Shown in pieces: positions 17,221 through 26,259 of a stretch of 62,866 nucleotides of DNA; position 1 is the stretch's first letter; each line of letters opens with the position of its first letter. The notes under the pieces were generated by a model. The model made no database searches. It was not told where the DNA came from and was given only the letters and a program-made list of their open reading frames with translations. The position numbers were made by a program, and so were the translations under genes. This DNA comes from Clostridia bacterium. Lineage in GTDB: Bacteria > Bacillota > Clostridia > Christensenellales > Aristaeellaceae. The stretch lies in NCBI GenBank assembly GCA_017427165.1, contig JAFRTK010000071.1, positions 1-62,866 of the forward strand, in the 5' to 3' direction.

Positions 17221-17682
17221 TTACCCGTTGTTTTCCAGACGCCGGATCCGCTTTTCCATTTCCGAATCCCGGAGGCCTTCCGTGAAGGCGTCATCCAGGG
17301 CGTGGACGAGGAAACGATCGTCCCGCTGGTCCACGGTAAGCGTGCCCGGAGTCAGGGTGATGGACTGGGAAAGCAGCACCTTGCCGGGATCCGTACGCAG
17401 GGCGGTACGGAAACTGATCAGGTGGGGGTGAACCTCCCGGCCGGACCAGATGCGGGACATCGTTCTGAAACCGGCGATGAAGACCTGGCCGATCAGCCAT
17501 GCCAGGTACACCAGGGCCCGGGGAATACGACGGATGAAGGCCCATTCCCGGCGGAGGGAATAATCCAGGAATTTCCAGCAGAACAGCCAGATGAGGGCGC
17601 TGAGGACGATGCCCGTCAGAACGGTTTCAACGGTCCAGCGGCCCTCCAGCAGCATCCAGAGGCCGAACAGCGCAAGCGCCAT
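17221..17682 (-). CDS. MrpE/MnhE antiporter subunit, first gene of the operon
   Basis: The 153-residue protein starts with two helices (ALALFGLWMLLEGRWTVETV and VLSALIWLFCWKF), then IPRALVYLAWLIGQVFIAGF and a soluble C-terminal half with SQSITLTPGTLTVDQRDDRF, which is the hallmark of MnhE. A strong AAAGGAGGG site precedes the ATG. metY lies only 39 bp upstream on the same strand, and no terminator is visible between them, so the ten antiporter genes may share a transcript with metY or have a weak internal promoter. Confidence 0.91.
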   Translation of the reverse strand: MALALFGLWMLLEGRWTVETVLTGIVLSALIWLFCWKFLDYSLRREWAFIRRIPRALVYLAWLIGQVFIAGFRTMSRIWSGREVHPHLISFRTALRTDPGKVLLSQSITLTPGTLTVDQRDDRFLVHALDDAFTEGLRDSEMEKRIRRLENNG

Positions 17683-17721
17683 GGGTTTCCCTCCTTTCCG
17701 GAAACGGTGGATTGAATACGG

Positions 17722-18993
17722 TTAAGCGAGCGCCTGCGCGAGATCCGCGATCAGGTCTTCGGCGCTTTCGAGGCCGACGCTCAGGCGGATCAGGTCCGGA
17801 GAAATTCCGGCCGCGGCCAGTTCCTCATCATTCATCTGGCGGTGGGTGGCGGAAGCGGGATGCAGGCAGCAGGAGCGGGCATCCGCGACATGGGTTTCAA
17901 TCGCGATGAGCTTCAGCTTTTTCATTACGGCTTCCGCAGCCTTGCGGCCGCCCTTCACACCGAAGGAAACGACGCCGCAGGAGCCGTTGGGCAGGTATTT
18001 CTGCGCGAGGCTGTAGTATTTATCCCCCGGCAGGCCGCAGTAGCGGACCCAGGAGACGTTTTCGTTGGAAGCGAGGAACTCGGCCACCGCCTGGGCGTTT
18101 TCACAGTGACGCTTCATGCGGACATGCAGGCTTTCCAGGCCGAGGTTGAGCAGGAAGGCGTTCTGCGGGCTCTGGATGGAACCGAAGTCGCGCATCAGCT
18201 GGGCAGTTGCCTTGGTGATGAAGGCACCGGCCAGGCCGAACTTCTCCGCATAGACGATGCCGTGGTAGCTGTCATCCGGTGTGGTGAGGCCGGGGAATTT
18301 CTCCGGATCCGCCATCCAGTTGAACTTTCCGCTGTCCACGATGCAGCCGCCGACAGCGGCGCCGTGGCCGTCCATATACTTGGTGGTGGAATGGGTGACG
18401 ATATCCGCGCCCCATTCGATCGGCCGGCAGTTGACCGGCGTGGCAAAGGTGTTGTCAATAATCAGCGGTACGCCGTGACGGTGCGCGGCATCCGCAAACT
18501 TTTCGATATCGAGGACAGTGAGGGCGGGGTTGGCGATGGTTTCGCCGAAAACCGCTTTGGTATTGGGCCGGAAAGCGGCATCCAGCTCTTCCGGAGTGCA
18601 GTCCGGGGAGAGGAAGGTGAATTCCACACCCATTTTCCGCATGGTGACGGCAAAGAGGTTGTAGGTGCCGCCGTAAATGGCGGAAGAGGCGACCACATGG
18701 TCCCCGGAGGTGGCGATGTTGAAAACAGCGAAGAAGTTTGCGGCCTGGCCGGATGAGGTCAGCATCGCGGCGGCGCCGCCTTCCATGGCGCAGATCTTCG
18801 CGGCGACCATATCATTGGTCGGATTCTGGAGCCGGGTGTAGAAATAACCGGAAGCCTCCAGGTCGAAGAGTTTGCCCATATCCTCGCTGGTGTTGTACTT
18901 GAAGGTGGTGGACTGGATGATCGGGATCTGGCGGGGTTCTCCGTTCCCCGGCGTGTACCCGGCCTGGACACAGAGCGTTTCAATGTTCGGCAT
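17722..18993 (-). CDS. metY: O-acetylhomoserine sulfhydrylase (homocysteine synthase)
   Basis: The start at 18991-18993 (MPNIETLCVQAGYTPG) has AGAGGAGG upstream; 30 further open residues before it look like leader, not protein. The 423-residue PLP enzyme of the Cys/Met metabolism family carries YTRLQNPT, SGQAAN, IIDNTFATPVNCRP and the Schiff-base Lys205 in THSTTKYMDGHG. It makes homocysteine from O-acetylhomoserine and sulfide. The MetY rather than MetB/MetC assignment rests on the length above 420 residues and the N-terminal ETLCVQAGYTP. No SAM or T-box riboswitch is seen in its short leader. Confidence 0.93.
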   Translation of the reverse strand: MPNIETLCVQAGYTPGNGEPRQIPIIQSTTFKYNTSEDMGKLFDLEASGYFYTRLQNPTNDMVAAKICAMEGGAAAMLTSSGQAANFFAVFNIATSGDHVVASSAIYGGTYNLFAVTMRKMGVEFTFLSPDCTPEELDAAFRPNTKAVFGETIANPALTVLDIEKFADAAHRHGVPLIIDNTFATPVNCRPIEWGADIVTHSTTKYMDGHGAAVGGCIVDSGKFNWMADPEKFPGLTTPDDSYHGIVYAEKFGLAGAFITKATAQLMRDFGSIQSPQNAFLLNLGLESLHVRMKRHCENAQAVAEFLASNENVSWVRYCGLPGDKYYSLAQKYLPNGSCGVVSFGVKGGRKAAEAVMKKLKLIAIETHVADARSCCLHPASATHRQMNDEELAAAGISPDLIRLSVGLESAEDLIADLAQALA

Positions 18994-19030
18994 GGAAATC
19001 GTCCTCCTCTGAAAGATTTCAATCCGAAAT

Positions 19031-19059
19031 ATTTTACCACTACGCGGGAAAAGGAACAA
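19031..19059 (-). promoter_or_regulatory. metY promoter
   Basis: Minus-strand TTGTTC, 17 bp, TAAAAT, about 40 bp ahead of the metY start codon. It may also drive the antiporter operon. Confidence 0.55.
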
Positions 19060-19117
19060 GTGAAAAAACCAAAATGAAACCACCGGAAGAACAGGGATCC
19101 GTCCGGAAATGAATCCC

Positions 19118-19146
19118 TTGATTCGTGCAATTTCATATGATAAAAT
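19118..19146 (+). promoter_or_regulatory. Promoter of the exporter operon
   Basis: TTGATT, 17 bp, TAAAAT, ending 42 bp before the first exporter gene. Divergent from the metY promoter. Confidence 0.55.
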
Positions 19147-19188
19147 TATCTGTATGCAGTCTTATATACAAGGAAGGAAACAAAGCCG

Positions 19189-20952
19189 ATGATCAAGAAA
19201 CTGGCGGCACGGGTCCGCCAATACAAGAAGCAGGCTGTTGCCACGCCCCTGTTCATGGTGGGTGAAGTAGCAATGGAAGCGCTGATTCCGCTGGTTATGA
19301 GCTGGCTGATTGACCGGGGCATCCAGGGCAACGGCGGCAGCGGAAGCATGGAGAACATCCTGCTGTATGGCGGGGTCCTGCTGGCGACCGCGTTTATTTC
19401 GCTGGTATCGGGTGTGATGAGCGGCCGGATGGCAGCTGTCGCCTCCGCCGGGTTTGCCCGGAACCTGCGGCATGATATGTATTACACGATCCAGGATTAT
19501 TCCTTTTCCAATATTGACAAGTTCAGCACCAGCTCCATCATCACCCGGCTGACGACTGACGTGACCAATGTGCAGAACAGCTTCCAGATGATCCTGCGCA
19601 TGGCGGTGCGTGCTCCGCTGACGCTGATTTTTTCCATGGTGATGGCGATGACGATCAACGCGCGGATTTCCATGGTGTTTGTGTACACCATTCCGGTACT
19701 GGCGCTGGGCATCGCCCTGATCATGACGCGGACGCACCCGATTTTCCGCCGGGTGTTCCAGACCTATGACAAACTGAACAATGTGGTGCAGGAAAACCTC
19801 CGCGGCGTGCGCGTGGTAAAGAGCTTTGTACGCGAAGACTACGAGGTGGAGAAGTTCAACGGGATTTCCGGTTCCATCTACCGGGACTTCATCAAGGCGG
19901 AGAAGAACATCGCGCTGATGTCACCGCTGATGATGGTGTGCATTTACACCTGCACACTGCTGATTTCCTGGCTGGGTGCGAAGGCAATCATTGCTTCGGG
20001 CAACAATCCGGCCGCCGGCATGACCACCGGCCAGCTGATGAGCCTGATCACCTATGTGATCCAGATCCTGTCCAGCCTGATGATGGTATCCATGGTCTTC
20101 CTGATGATCACCATGAGCCGGGCTTCCGCACAGCGGATTGTGGAAGTGCTGGATGAGAAGACGGACATCGTGTCCCCGGAAAACGCGGTGACGGAGATCC
20201 GGGACGGATCCATCGACTTTGACCATGTGAACTTCAGCTACGCCAGCCGGAGCGAACGGGACACGCTGAGCGACATTGACGTGCATATCCCGTCTGGCGC
20301 GGTGGTGGGGATCCTGGGCGGTACCGGCAGCGGGAAATCCTCCATGGTCCAGCTGATTCCGCGCCTGTATGACGTGAAGGACGGCGCCGTACGCGTCGGC
20401 GGAACCGATACGCGGAAATACGACCTGACCGCGCTGCGGGACAGCGTGGCCATGGTGCTGCAGAAGAACGAGCTGTTCAGCGGAACCATCAAGGACAACC
20501 TGCGCTGGGGCAACGAGAACGCGACAGACGAGGAAATCGAGGAAGCGTGCCGGCTGGCCCAGGCGGATTCCTTTATCCAGGATTTCCCGGACAAGTATGA
20601 CACCTGGATTGAACAGGGCGGCACGAATGTATCCGGCGGGCAGAAACAGCGGCTGTGCATTGCCCGGGCCCTGCTGAAAAAACCGAAGATCCTGATCCTG
20701 GACGACAGCACCAGCGCGGTGGACACCAAGACGGACTCCCTGATCCGCGCCGGTTTCCGGAGCTACATTCCCGATACAACCAAGCTGATCATCGCGCAAC
20801 GGGTGGCCTCCGTGAAGGACGCGGACATGATCATCGTGCTGGACAACGGGCGGGTGGCGGACGCAGGCACCCATGAGGAGCTGCTTGCACGCTGCGAAAT
20901 CTACCGCGAGGTCCATGATTCCCAGACGAAGGGAGGCGAGGACCATGAGTGA
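19189..20952 (+). CDS. ABC exporter half-transporter with degenerate catalytic site
   Basis: The 587-residue protein has a six-helix type IV exporter membrane domain (about 1-320) and an ATPase domain. Walker A GGTGSGKS is at 377-384, the signature VSGGQKQRLCIARAL follows, and Walker B reads LILDDSTSAVD, so Asp506 stands where the catalytic Glu is expected. The switch His is also not evident (IIAQRVASV instead of IAHRLST). This is the usual degenerate member of heterodimeric exporters such as TM287/288 and BmrCD. The partner gene overlaps the stop by 8 bp. Substrate unknown; drugs, lipids or peptides are possible. Confidence 0.93.
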   Translation: MIKKLAARVRQYKKQAVATPLFMVGEVAMEALIPLVMSWLIDRGIQGNGGSGSMENILLYGGVLLATAFISLVSGVMSGRMAAVASAGFARNLRHDMYYTIQDYSFSNIDKFSTSSIITRLTTDVTNVQNSFQMILRMAVRAPLTLIFSMVMAMTINARISMVFVYTIPVLALGIALIMTRTHPIFRRVFQTYDKLNNVVQENLRGVRVVKSFVREDYEVEKFNGISGSIYRDFIKAEKNIALMSPLMMVCIYTCTLLISWLGAKAIIASGNNPAAGMTTGQLMSLITYVIQILSSLMMVSMVFLMITMSRASAQRIVEVLDEKTDIVSPENAVTEIRDGSIDFDHVNFSYASRSERDTLSDIDVHIPSGAVVGILGGTGSGKSSMVQLIPRLYDVKDGAVRVGGTDTRKYDLTALRDSVAMVLQKNELFSGTIKDNLRWGNENATDEEIEEACRLAQADSFIQDFPDKYDTWIEQGGTNVSGGQKQRLCIARALLKKPKILILDDSTSAVDTKTDSLIRAGFRSYIPDTTKLIIAQRVASVKDADMIIVLDNGRVADAGTHEELLARCEIYREVHDSQTKGGEDHE

Positions 20953-22912
20953 GCAGAAAAGACGCCCGCAGAGGCAGCCTTCCCAGACTATGGGCGGCGG
21001 TCCCCGGGGACCGCGGATGATGGGTCCCCGCCAGCCGATCAACAAGGAAACCCTGAAGCGCCTGATGGCCTACGTGAAGCCTTACTGGCCCCGCCTGCTG
21101 GTGGTGATGTGCTGCATCATCCTCAACGCGGTGGCCACCGCGGCGGCGGCGACCTTCCTCGGTACCATCATTGACGACCATATCACCCCGATGCTGGCAT
21201 CCGGCAGCCAGGATTTCAGCCCGCTGCTCGCGGCAATCCTGAGAATGGCGGCGCTGTACCTGCTGGCTATTGTGTCGGTGTATGTGCAGGCCCGGATTAT
21301 GGCGGTGGTCAGCCAGAGCGTGCTGCGCAAGGTGCGGGACGAAATGTTCGACCATATGCAGACCCTGCCGATCCGCTATTTTGACACGCATACCCACGGC
21401 GAAGTCATGAGCCACTACACCAACGATACCGATACCCTGCGGCAGATGGTGAGCCAGGTGCTGCCCCAGAGCATCTCCTCGGTCATCACGCTGGTGGTGG
21501 TGCTGGTTTCCATGCTGCGCTGCAGCGTGTGGCTGACGATCCTGATTATCCTCGGTACGATGCTGATGCTGAAGGCCACGATGAAGATCGGAACCGGCAG
21601 CGCCAAGTATTTCGTGAAGCAGCAGACCTCGCTGGCTTCCCTGAACGGATATATCGAAGAGATGGTGAACGGCCAGAAGGTTGTGAAGGTATTCAACCAT
21701 GAGCCGGAAGCCAAGGAGGAGTTCGACCAGCTGAATGACGAGCTGACCGAAAACGCCACCGAGGCAAACAAACTGGGCAACATTCTCGGCCCGGTGAACA
21801 ACAACATGGGCCACCTGCTGTATGTGGTGCTCGCGATCGCGGGCGGCGCGATGGCGATTGCCGGCATGGGCAACCTGAGCCTGACCGGTATGGGCACCCT
21901 GACGCTGGGCAATATCGCCGCGTTCCTGACCCTGAGCCGGAACTTCATGATGCCGATCAACCAGATGGCGCAGCAGATCAACTTCATCGCGATGGCTGTG
22001 GCCGGCGCCGGTCGGATCTTTGCGCTGATGGATGAAGCGCCAGAAGCGGACGCAGGATATGTGCGTCTGGTGAACGCGCGTGAAGTCAACGGTGAACTCG
22101 TTGAGGCGGAGGAGCATACCGGACTGTGGGCGTGGAAGCATCCCCACAGCGCCGACGGTTCCGTGACCTATACAAAACTGAGCGGCGACGTGGTGATGGA
22201 AAACGTGGACTTCGCCTACGAACCGGAGAAGCCCGTGCTGCACGACATTTCACTGTACGCGCGGCCCGGGCAGAAGGTGGCGTTTGTCGGCGCGACCGGC
22301 GCGGGCAAGACCACGATCACCAACCTGATCAACCGGTTCTACGACATCGCGGACGGCAAGATCCGCTATGATGGAATCAATATCAACAAGATCTGCAAAA
22401 ATGACCTGCGGCGGAGCCTGGGCGTCGTGCTGCAGGATGTGAACCTGTTTACCGGCACCGTGATGGACAATATCCGCTACGGCAAGCTGGATGCCACGGA
22501 CGAGGAATGCATTGCCGCGGCGAAGCTGGCGAACGCGGACGACTTCATTACCCGGCTGCCGGACGGCTACAACACCGTGCTCAAGGGAGACGGCAGCGGA
22601 CTGAGCCAGGGACAGCGCCAGCTGATTTCCATTGCCCGGGCCGCCGTGGCGGATCCGCCGGTGATGATCCTGGATGAAGCGACCTCCTCCATCGATACCC
22701 GCACGGAGGCGCTCGTGCAGCGCGGGATGGACCGGCTGATGCAGGGGCGGACGGTATTCGTGATTGCCCACCGCCTGTCCACTGTACAGAACAGCGACGT
22801 GATTATGGTGCTGGACCACGGCCGGATTATCGAGCGGGGCAGCCATGACCAGCTGATTGCCGAGAAAGGGCAGTATTACCAGCTCTACACCGGCGCATTT
22901 GAACTGGAGTAA
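20945..22912 (+). CDS. ABC exporter half-transporter with canonical catalytic site
   Basis: Starting at the ATG at 20945 (behind GGGAGGCGAGG), this 655-residue partner has a basic, Gly/Pro/Met-rich N-terminal extension of about 45 residues, six helices, then an ATPase domain. Walker A is GATGAGKTT, the signature is LSQGQRQLISIARA, and Walker B is MILDEATSSID with the catalytic Glu, followed by the switch His in VIAHRLSTV. An insert between the two domains (about residues 360-415) is longer than usual. Together with the upstream gene it forms a heterodimeric exporter with one consensus ATP site contributed mainly by this subunit's Glu. Confidence 0.93.
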   Translation: MSEQKRRPQRQPSQTMGGGPRGPRMMGPRQPINKETLKRLMAYVKPYWPRLLVVMCCIILNAVATAAAATFLGTIIDDHITPMLASGSQDFSPLLAAILRMAALYLLAIVSVYVQARIMAVVSQSVLRKVRDEMFDHMQTLPIRYFDTHTHGEVMSHYTNDTDTLRQMVSQVLPQSISSVITLVVVLVSMLRCSVWLTILIILGTMLMLKATMKIGTGSAKYFVKQQTSLASLNGYIEEMVNGQKVVKVFNHEPEAKEEFDQLNDELTENATEANKLGNILGPVNNNMGHLLYVVLAIAGGAMAIAGMGNLSLTGMGTLTLGNIAAFLTLSRNFMMPINQMAQQINFIAMAVAGAGRIFALMDEAPEADAGYVRLVNAREVNGELVEAEEHTGLWAWKHPHSADGSVTYTKLSGDVVMENVDFAYEPEKPVLHDISLYARPGQKVAFVGATGAGKTTITNLINRFYDIADGKIRYDGININKICKNDLRRSLGVVLQDVNLFTGTVMDNIRYGKLDATDEECIAAAKLANADDFITRLPDGYNTVLKGDGSGLSQGQRQLISIARAAVADPPVMILDEATSSIDTRTEALVQRGMDRLMQGRTVFVIAHRLSTVQNSDVIMVLDHGRIIERGSHDQLIAEKGQYYQLYTGAFELE

Positions 22913-22950
22913 GCACAGAAGGACCCGGAAAACTGAAAAGAGGGACGAAC

Positions 22951-24321
22951 GTGGGAGCCATTCGGGACAGGCTGTCCGGAGCAGCCCGGCACGGCATCAG
23001 GCTGAGCCGGGTGAACATACTGCTGCTTGCGGTGACCGTGATCAGTTCGGTCGGCATGATTATTGCCACAAACCGGCTGAATTCCGCCTACCAGCAGCTG
23101 ATCCGGGAAACCGGCCGGTACATCGATTCCCAGCAGAATGCCGGGATGGTGGAGGAGTTCTCCGGGAACATGCTGAGCGAAAGCCGCAGTTTCCTGCAGA
23201 CAGGAGATCCGGCCCATGTGATGGCCTTTTACAGCCAGATGGATGTGATCCGGCGGCAGCTGGATGACGGCGGGACCCCGGAGGAGAAGGATGCCGCAGC
23301 CTCGGACCGGTATATGGCGGAGGCGGTGGAAGCCTTCCGGACGCTGGCGGAGCAGGATATTTATGCCATGCGCCTGAAGGCGGAAACGCTGCCGGTGAGC
23401 CTGGATGCCTATCCGGCAGAATTTGGCGCGGCCGTGATCCGCCCGGAGGACCTTGCGCTGGACACGGAGCAGAAGCTGGCCAGGGCGGAGGAAATCCTGG
23501 ACCGGGCGGATTACAGCGCGATCCGGAGCAGGCTTACGGAACGCGTGGACGCCAGCCACCGGGCCGCATCCGAAACGGTCCGGCAGCAGATGGGCGTGAC
23601 CACCGGAAGGATCCGGCAGGAGCTGCTGCTGCTCCGCACGCTGGTGATCGCTTTCCTGGCCATCGCGGTGCTGGCGATGCTGTCCAACCTGCTGCTGATT
23701 ATCCTGCCGATCAACCGGAGCGTGAACAACCTGGACAACCGGGAACAGATTCCGGAGCAGGGAAGCTTTGAGATGCGCAACCTTGCCCGGGTATACAACG
23801 AGGTGCTGCGGGACAACACGGAGAAGCAGGAAGAGCTGGAATACTCCGCCAGCCATGACGGGCTGACGGGCGTGTACAACCGGGCGGCATTCGACAAGGA
23901 ATACGACCGGTGCCGGCATGACCGGATCGGCATCGCCATTATCGACGTGGACGGCTTCAAGCATTATAACGATATATACGGCCACGATGTGGGCGACTAT
24001 GTGCTCCGGCGCGTGACGGAAACCATCGGGTCGAAATTCCGGAAGGAAGACCATTTCAGCCGGATCGGCGGGGATGAATTCGTAATCATCATGAAGAATA
24101 CCGGAAGCGACCGGTCTGAGGATATCAAGCTGAAGATCGATGAGATCAACGAGGAACTGGCGAAGGAGCGGCGGAAGGGAATGCCTCCGATCTCCATCAG
24201 CGTCGGCGCCGCGTTCTGGGACCGGGAAAACCCGGGGACGGATATCCTGAAGGACGCGGACAGGGCCCTGCTGCAGATGAAGCAGAACGGCAAGCTTGGC
24301 TGCCGGATATACGGAGAATAA
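22951..24321 (+). CDS. Membrane-anchored diguanylate cyclase
   Basis: The frame starts at a GTG at 22951, preceded by GAGGG. The 456-residue protein has TM1 at about 23-40, an extracytoplasmic alpha-helical sensor region of about 190 residues, TM2 at about 230-252 and a cytoplasmic GGDEF domain. GGDEF is intact at residues 373-377 and an RxxD (RKED) lies five residues ahead, so product inhibition by c-di-GMP is likely. It should make c-di-GMP from two GTP. It follows the exporter genes by 38 bp without a terminator, so it is probably in their operon. No EAL domain or c-di-GMP riboswitch is seen nearby. Confidence 0.92.
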   Translation: MGAIRDRLSGAARHGIRLSRVNILLLAVTVISSVGMIIATNRLNSAYQQLIRETGRYIDSQQNAGMVEEFSGNMLSESRSFLQTGDPAHVMAFYSQMDVIRRQLDDGGTPEEKDAAASDRYMAEAVEAFRTLAEQDIYAMRLKAETLPVSLDAYPAEFGAAVIRPEDLALDTEQKLARAEEILDRADYSAIRSRLTERVDASHRAASETVRQQMGVTTGRIRQELLLLRTLVIAFLAIAVLAMLSNLLLIILPINRSVNNLDNREQIPEQGSFEMRNLARVYNEVLRDNTEKQEELEYSASHDGLTGVYNRAAFDKEYDRCRHDRIGIAIIDVDGFKHYNDIYGHDVGDYVLRRVTETIGSKFRKEDHFSRIGGDEFVIIMKNTGSDRSEDIKLKIDEINEELAKERRKGMPPISISVGAAFWDRENPGTDILKDADRALLQMKQNGKLGCRIYGE

Positions 24322-24363
24322 AAACGTTGCCGGGAGAGACCCGGAAGCGGAACAGGAGCGGTT

Positions 24364-25335
24364 ATGGACTGTCCGGGAGGAAAGATTTCCGTATTCGGGC
24401 CGGTCAATGTGGATGTGACGGCCCGGCCGGTGGATTTTGGGAAGCTGGAAATCGGCTCCCAGCCGATGGAGGATATCCGGATCGCATACGGCGGGGACGC
24501 GCTGAACGAAGCGGTCGTGCTGCGCCGGCTCGGCGCGGCAGTGGAGCTGGTATCCCGGGTCGGGCAGGATGAGTCCGGGGACCGGCTGGTCCGTTTTCTG
24601 GAAAAGGAAGGAATTTCCGGCGCGGGAATCAACCGGGCGGCTGACACACCCACGAGCGTGAACATCGTGCTGGTGGACCCGCAGGGAGAACGGTATTTCC
24701 TGACGGATCCGAACGGAAGCATGCGGCGGATCCGCCGGGAGGATTACCTGCCGTTCCTGGCAGGCGCCGGGGATATTATCTGCTTTCCCGGAATGTTCGT
24801 ATCGCGGGAAATGAATATCCCGGCCATGGAGGCGGTTTTTGCCGAAGCCCGGAAAAAGCCGGGCCGGACGCTGTGCGCGGACATGACCAAGGCAAAAAAC
24901 GGCGAAAAGCTGGAGGATCTTCGGAACATCCTGCCCATGATCGACTATATTTTCCCGAATGAGGCAGAAGCGGAACTGCTGACCGGAGAAGCGAACGCGC
25001 GGAAAAGCGCGCGAATGTTTACGGAAGCCGGCGCCGGATGCGCGGTGGTCAAGCGCGGGACGCGGGGCTGCGTGATCGCCCGGGAGGGGGAAATCCTGGA
25101 GCTGCCGGCATATCCCGTCGCACGGGCGGTGGACACCACCGGGGCCGGGGACGCGTTTGCGGCCGGGTTCGTGTACGCACTGAGCCTCGGGATGCCGCTG
25201 GCGGACTGCGGGCTGTTTGCCTGCGCGGCCGCCTCCTGTATCGTGGAGACCGCCGGGGCAAACGGGGGCATCCGATCCGCGGAAGAGCCCATGGCCCGGT
25301 ATGCGGAACTGAAAAAACAGTTTTACAGAAAATGA
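24364..25335 (+). CDS. PfkB-family carbohydrate kinase
   Basis: This 323-residue kinase begins behind AGGAG. It has the N-terminal block with AYGGDALNEAVVLRRLGA (the usual GGxxxNxA site), IFPNEAEAELLTGE in the middle, and the C-terminal ATP/anion-hole motif DTTGAGDAF with catalytic Asp263. The family phosphorylates ribose, fructose, ketodeoxygluconate or nucleosides; the features here resemble ribokinase/fructokinase, but the substrate cannot be fixed. It ends the operon that begins with the ABC exporter; a terminator follows 21 bp after the stop. Confidence 0.88.
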   Translation: MDCPGGKISVFGPVNVDVTARPVDFGKLEIGSQPMEDIRIAYGGDALNEAVVLRRLGAAVELVSRVGQDESGDRLVRFLEKEGISGAGINRAADTPTSVNIVLVDPQGERYFLTDPNGSMRRIRREDYLPFLAGAGDIICFPGMFVSREMNIPAMEAVFAEARKKPGRTLCADMTKAKNGEKLEDLRNILPMIDYIFPNEAEAELLTGEANARKSARMFTEAGAGCAVVKRGTRGCVIAREGEILELPAYPVARAVDTTGAGDAFAAGFVYALSLGMPLADCGLFACAAASCIVETAGANGGIRSAEEPMARYAELKKQFYRK

Positions 25336-25356
25336 CAGACGATGGTGATATGCAGA

Positions 25357-25384
25357 AGAGGGCGCCGGCGGCGCCCTCTTTTCT
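25357..25384 (+). terminator. Terminator after the kinase gene
   Basis: Perfect 10-bp stem AGAGGGCGCC/GGCGCCCTCT with a GGC loop, followed by TTTCT. Confidence 0.9.
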
Positions 25385-25401
25385 GTGCGGAATGACAGGA
25401 A

Positions 25402-26070
25402 TCAGATGATTCCGAGCGGGATAAGGACCGCCAGCAGGACGGCCACCAGGGCCCACAGCGTGATGAGCACGGTTTTGCGCTTTTTCGGCTCCAGGTCCGG
25501 GATATAGTTGCTGGCCAGGAAGAACGGGATATAGGTCGTAATGAATACCGGAAGGACGCCCCACCACGGATAAACCCAGATGAACGAATGGTTGGAGGTA
25601 CCGGCCAGGAAGGATTCAAAGAGCGCGAACAGGAGCGCCATCTCCAGGGCACCGACGAGCCGGCAGCTGATGCCGCCCTTTCCGTTACGGGAAAAATACC
25701 GCTTTGTGCGGTCCTGCGGCAACATCTTGAATGAAATCATACCGGCAACGGAGAACATCATGGAAAGCTCCCAGCAGACGCCGATGAGCAGGATAAACGT
25801 GGTGGATTCGTTGGACACCGACCAGAGGGGATAACCGGCAAAACGGCCGATGACCGCGTTGCAGATTTCATACAGCCAGTGGACCGCGTACAGCGCAAGG
25901 CCGGCACACACCACCTCAGTGTTCTTTTTGTGGATTTCTGACCAGTAGATGTAGAAAACCACCGCCAGGATAAAGATAAAGGTCCAGTTGAAATTCTCCG
26001 TGCTCCGTACCCGGATGGCACTGACCAGGTCTTTTGCCTGCTGTGATCCGTCTCCCCAGAACTGCAGCAT
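25402..26070 (-). CDS. Polytopic membrane protein of unknown function
   Basis: The 222-residue protein begins behind AAGGAGG. It has about six hydrophobic helices: around FIFILAVVFYIYW, VVCAGLALYAVHWLYEI, FILLIGVCWELSMMFSVAGM, LVGALEMALLFALFESF, VLPVFITTYIPFFLASN and TLWALVAVLLAVLIPLGII. Charged and aromatic residues within helices (HWLYE, CWELS, FESFL) hint at a binding pocket. I recognise no family. It is convergent with the kinase operon and divergent from the large ATPase/permease gene. Confidence 0.8.
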   Translation of the reverse strand: MLQFWGDGSQQAKDLVSAIRVRSTENFNWTFIFILAVVFYIYWSEIHKKNTEVVCAGLALYAVHWLYEICNAVIGRFAGYPLWSVSNESTTFILLIGVCWELSMMFSVAGMISFKMLPQDRTKRYFSRNGKGGISCRLVGALEMALLFALFESFLAGTSNHSFIWVYPWWGVLPVFITTYIPFFLASNYIPDLEPKKRKTVLITLWALVAVLLAVLIPLGII

Positions 26071-26187
26071 ATCGGTTCCTCCTTCCGGGACAAAGCCCGG
26101 ACCGGTCGGTCGTATGGAAAGAATGCGTCTATTGTTCTATTCGCCGCGGATCGCATTTTCCCTCTATCACGGTGAAGCAATAAATCA

Positions 26188-26217
26188 TTGCCGAACCGCA
26201 TATGTTTGTGATAAAAT
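26188..26217 (+). promoter_or_regulatory. Promoter of the fused ABC/FtsX gene
   Basis: TTGCCG, 18 bp, TAAAAT, 42 bp before the chosen start codon. Confidence 0.5.
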
Positions 26218-26259
26218 ATCATATCTATACGCATTGTGCGAAAGGGGGTGCATGGAAGC

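Noticed and set aside
8212..17682. A membrane-bound hydrogenase or complex I operon
   Set aside because: No hydrogenase large or small subunit, no NuoB/C/D/I-like gene, and no CxxC nickel motifs in the cluster.
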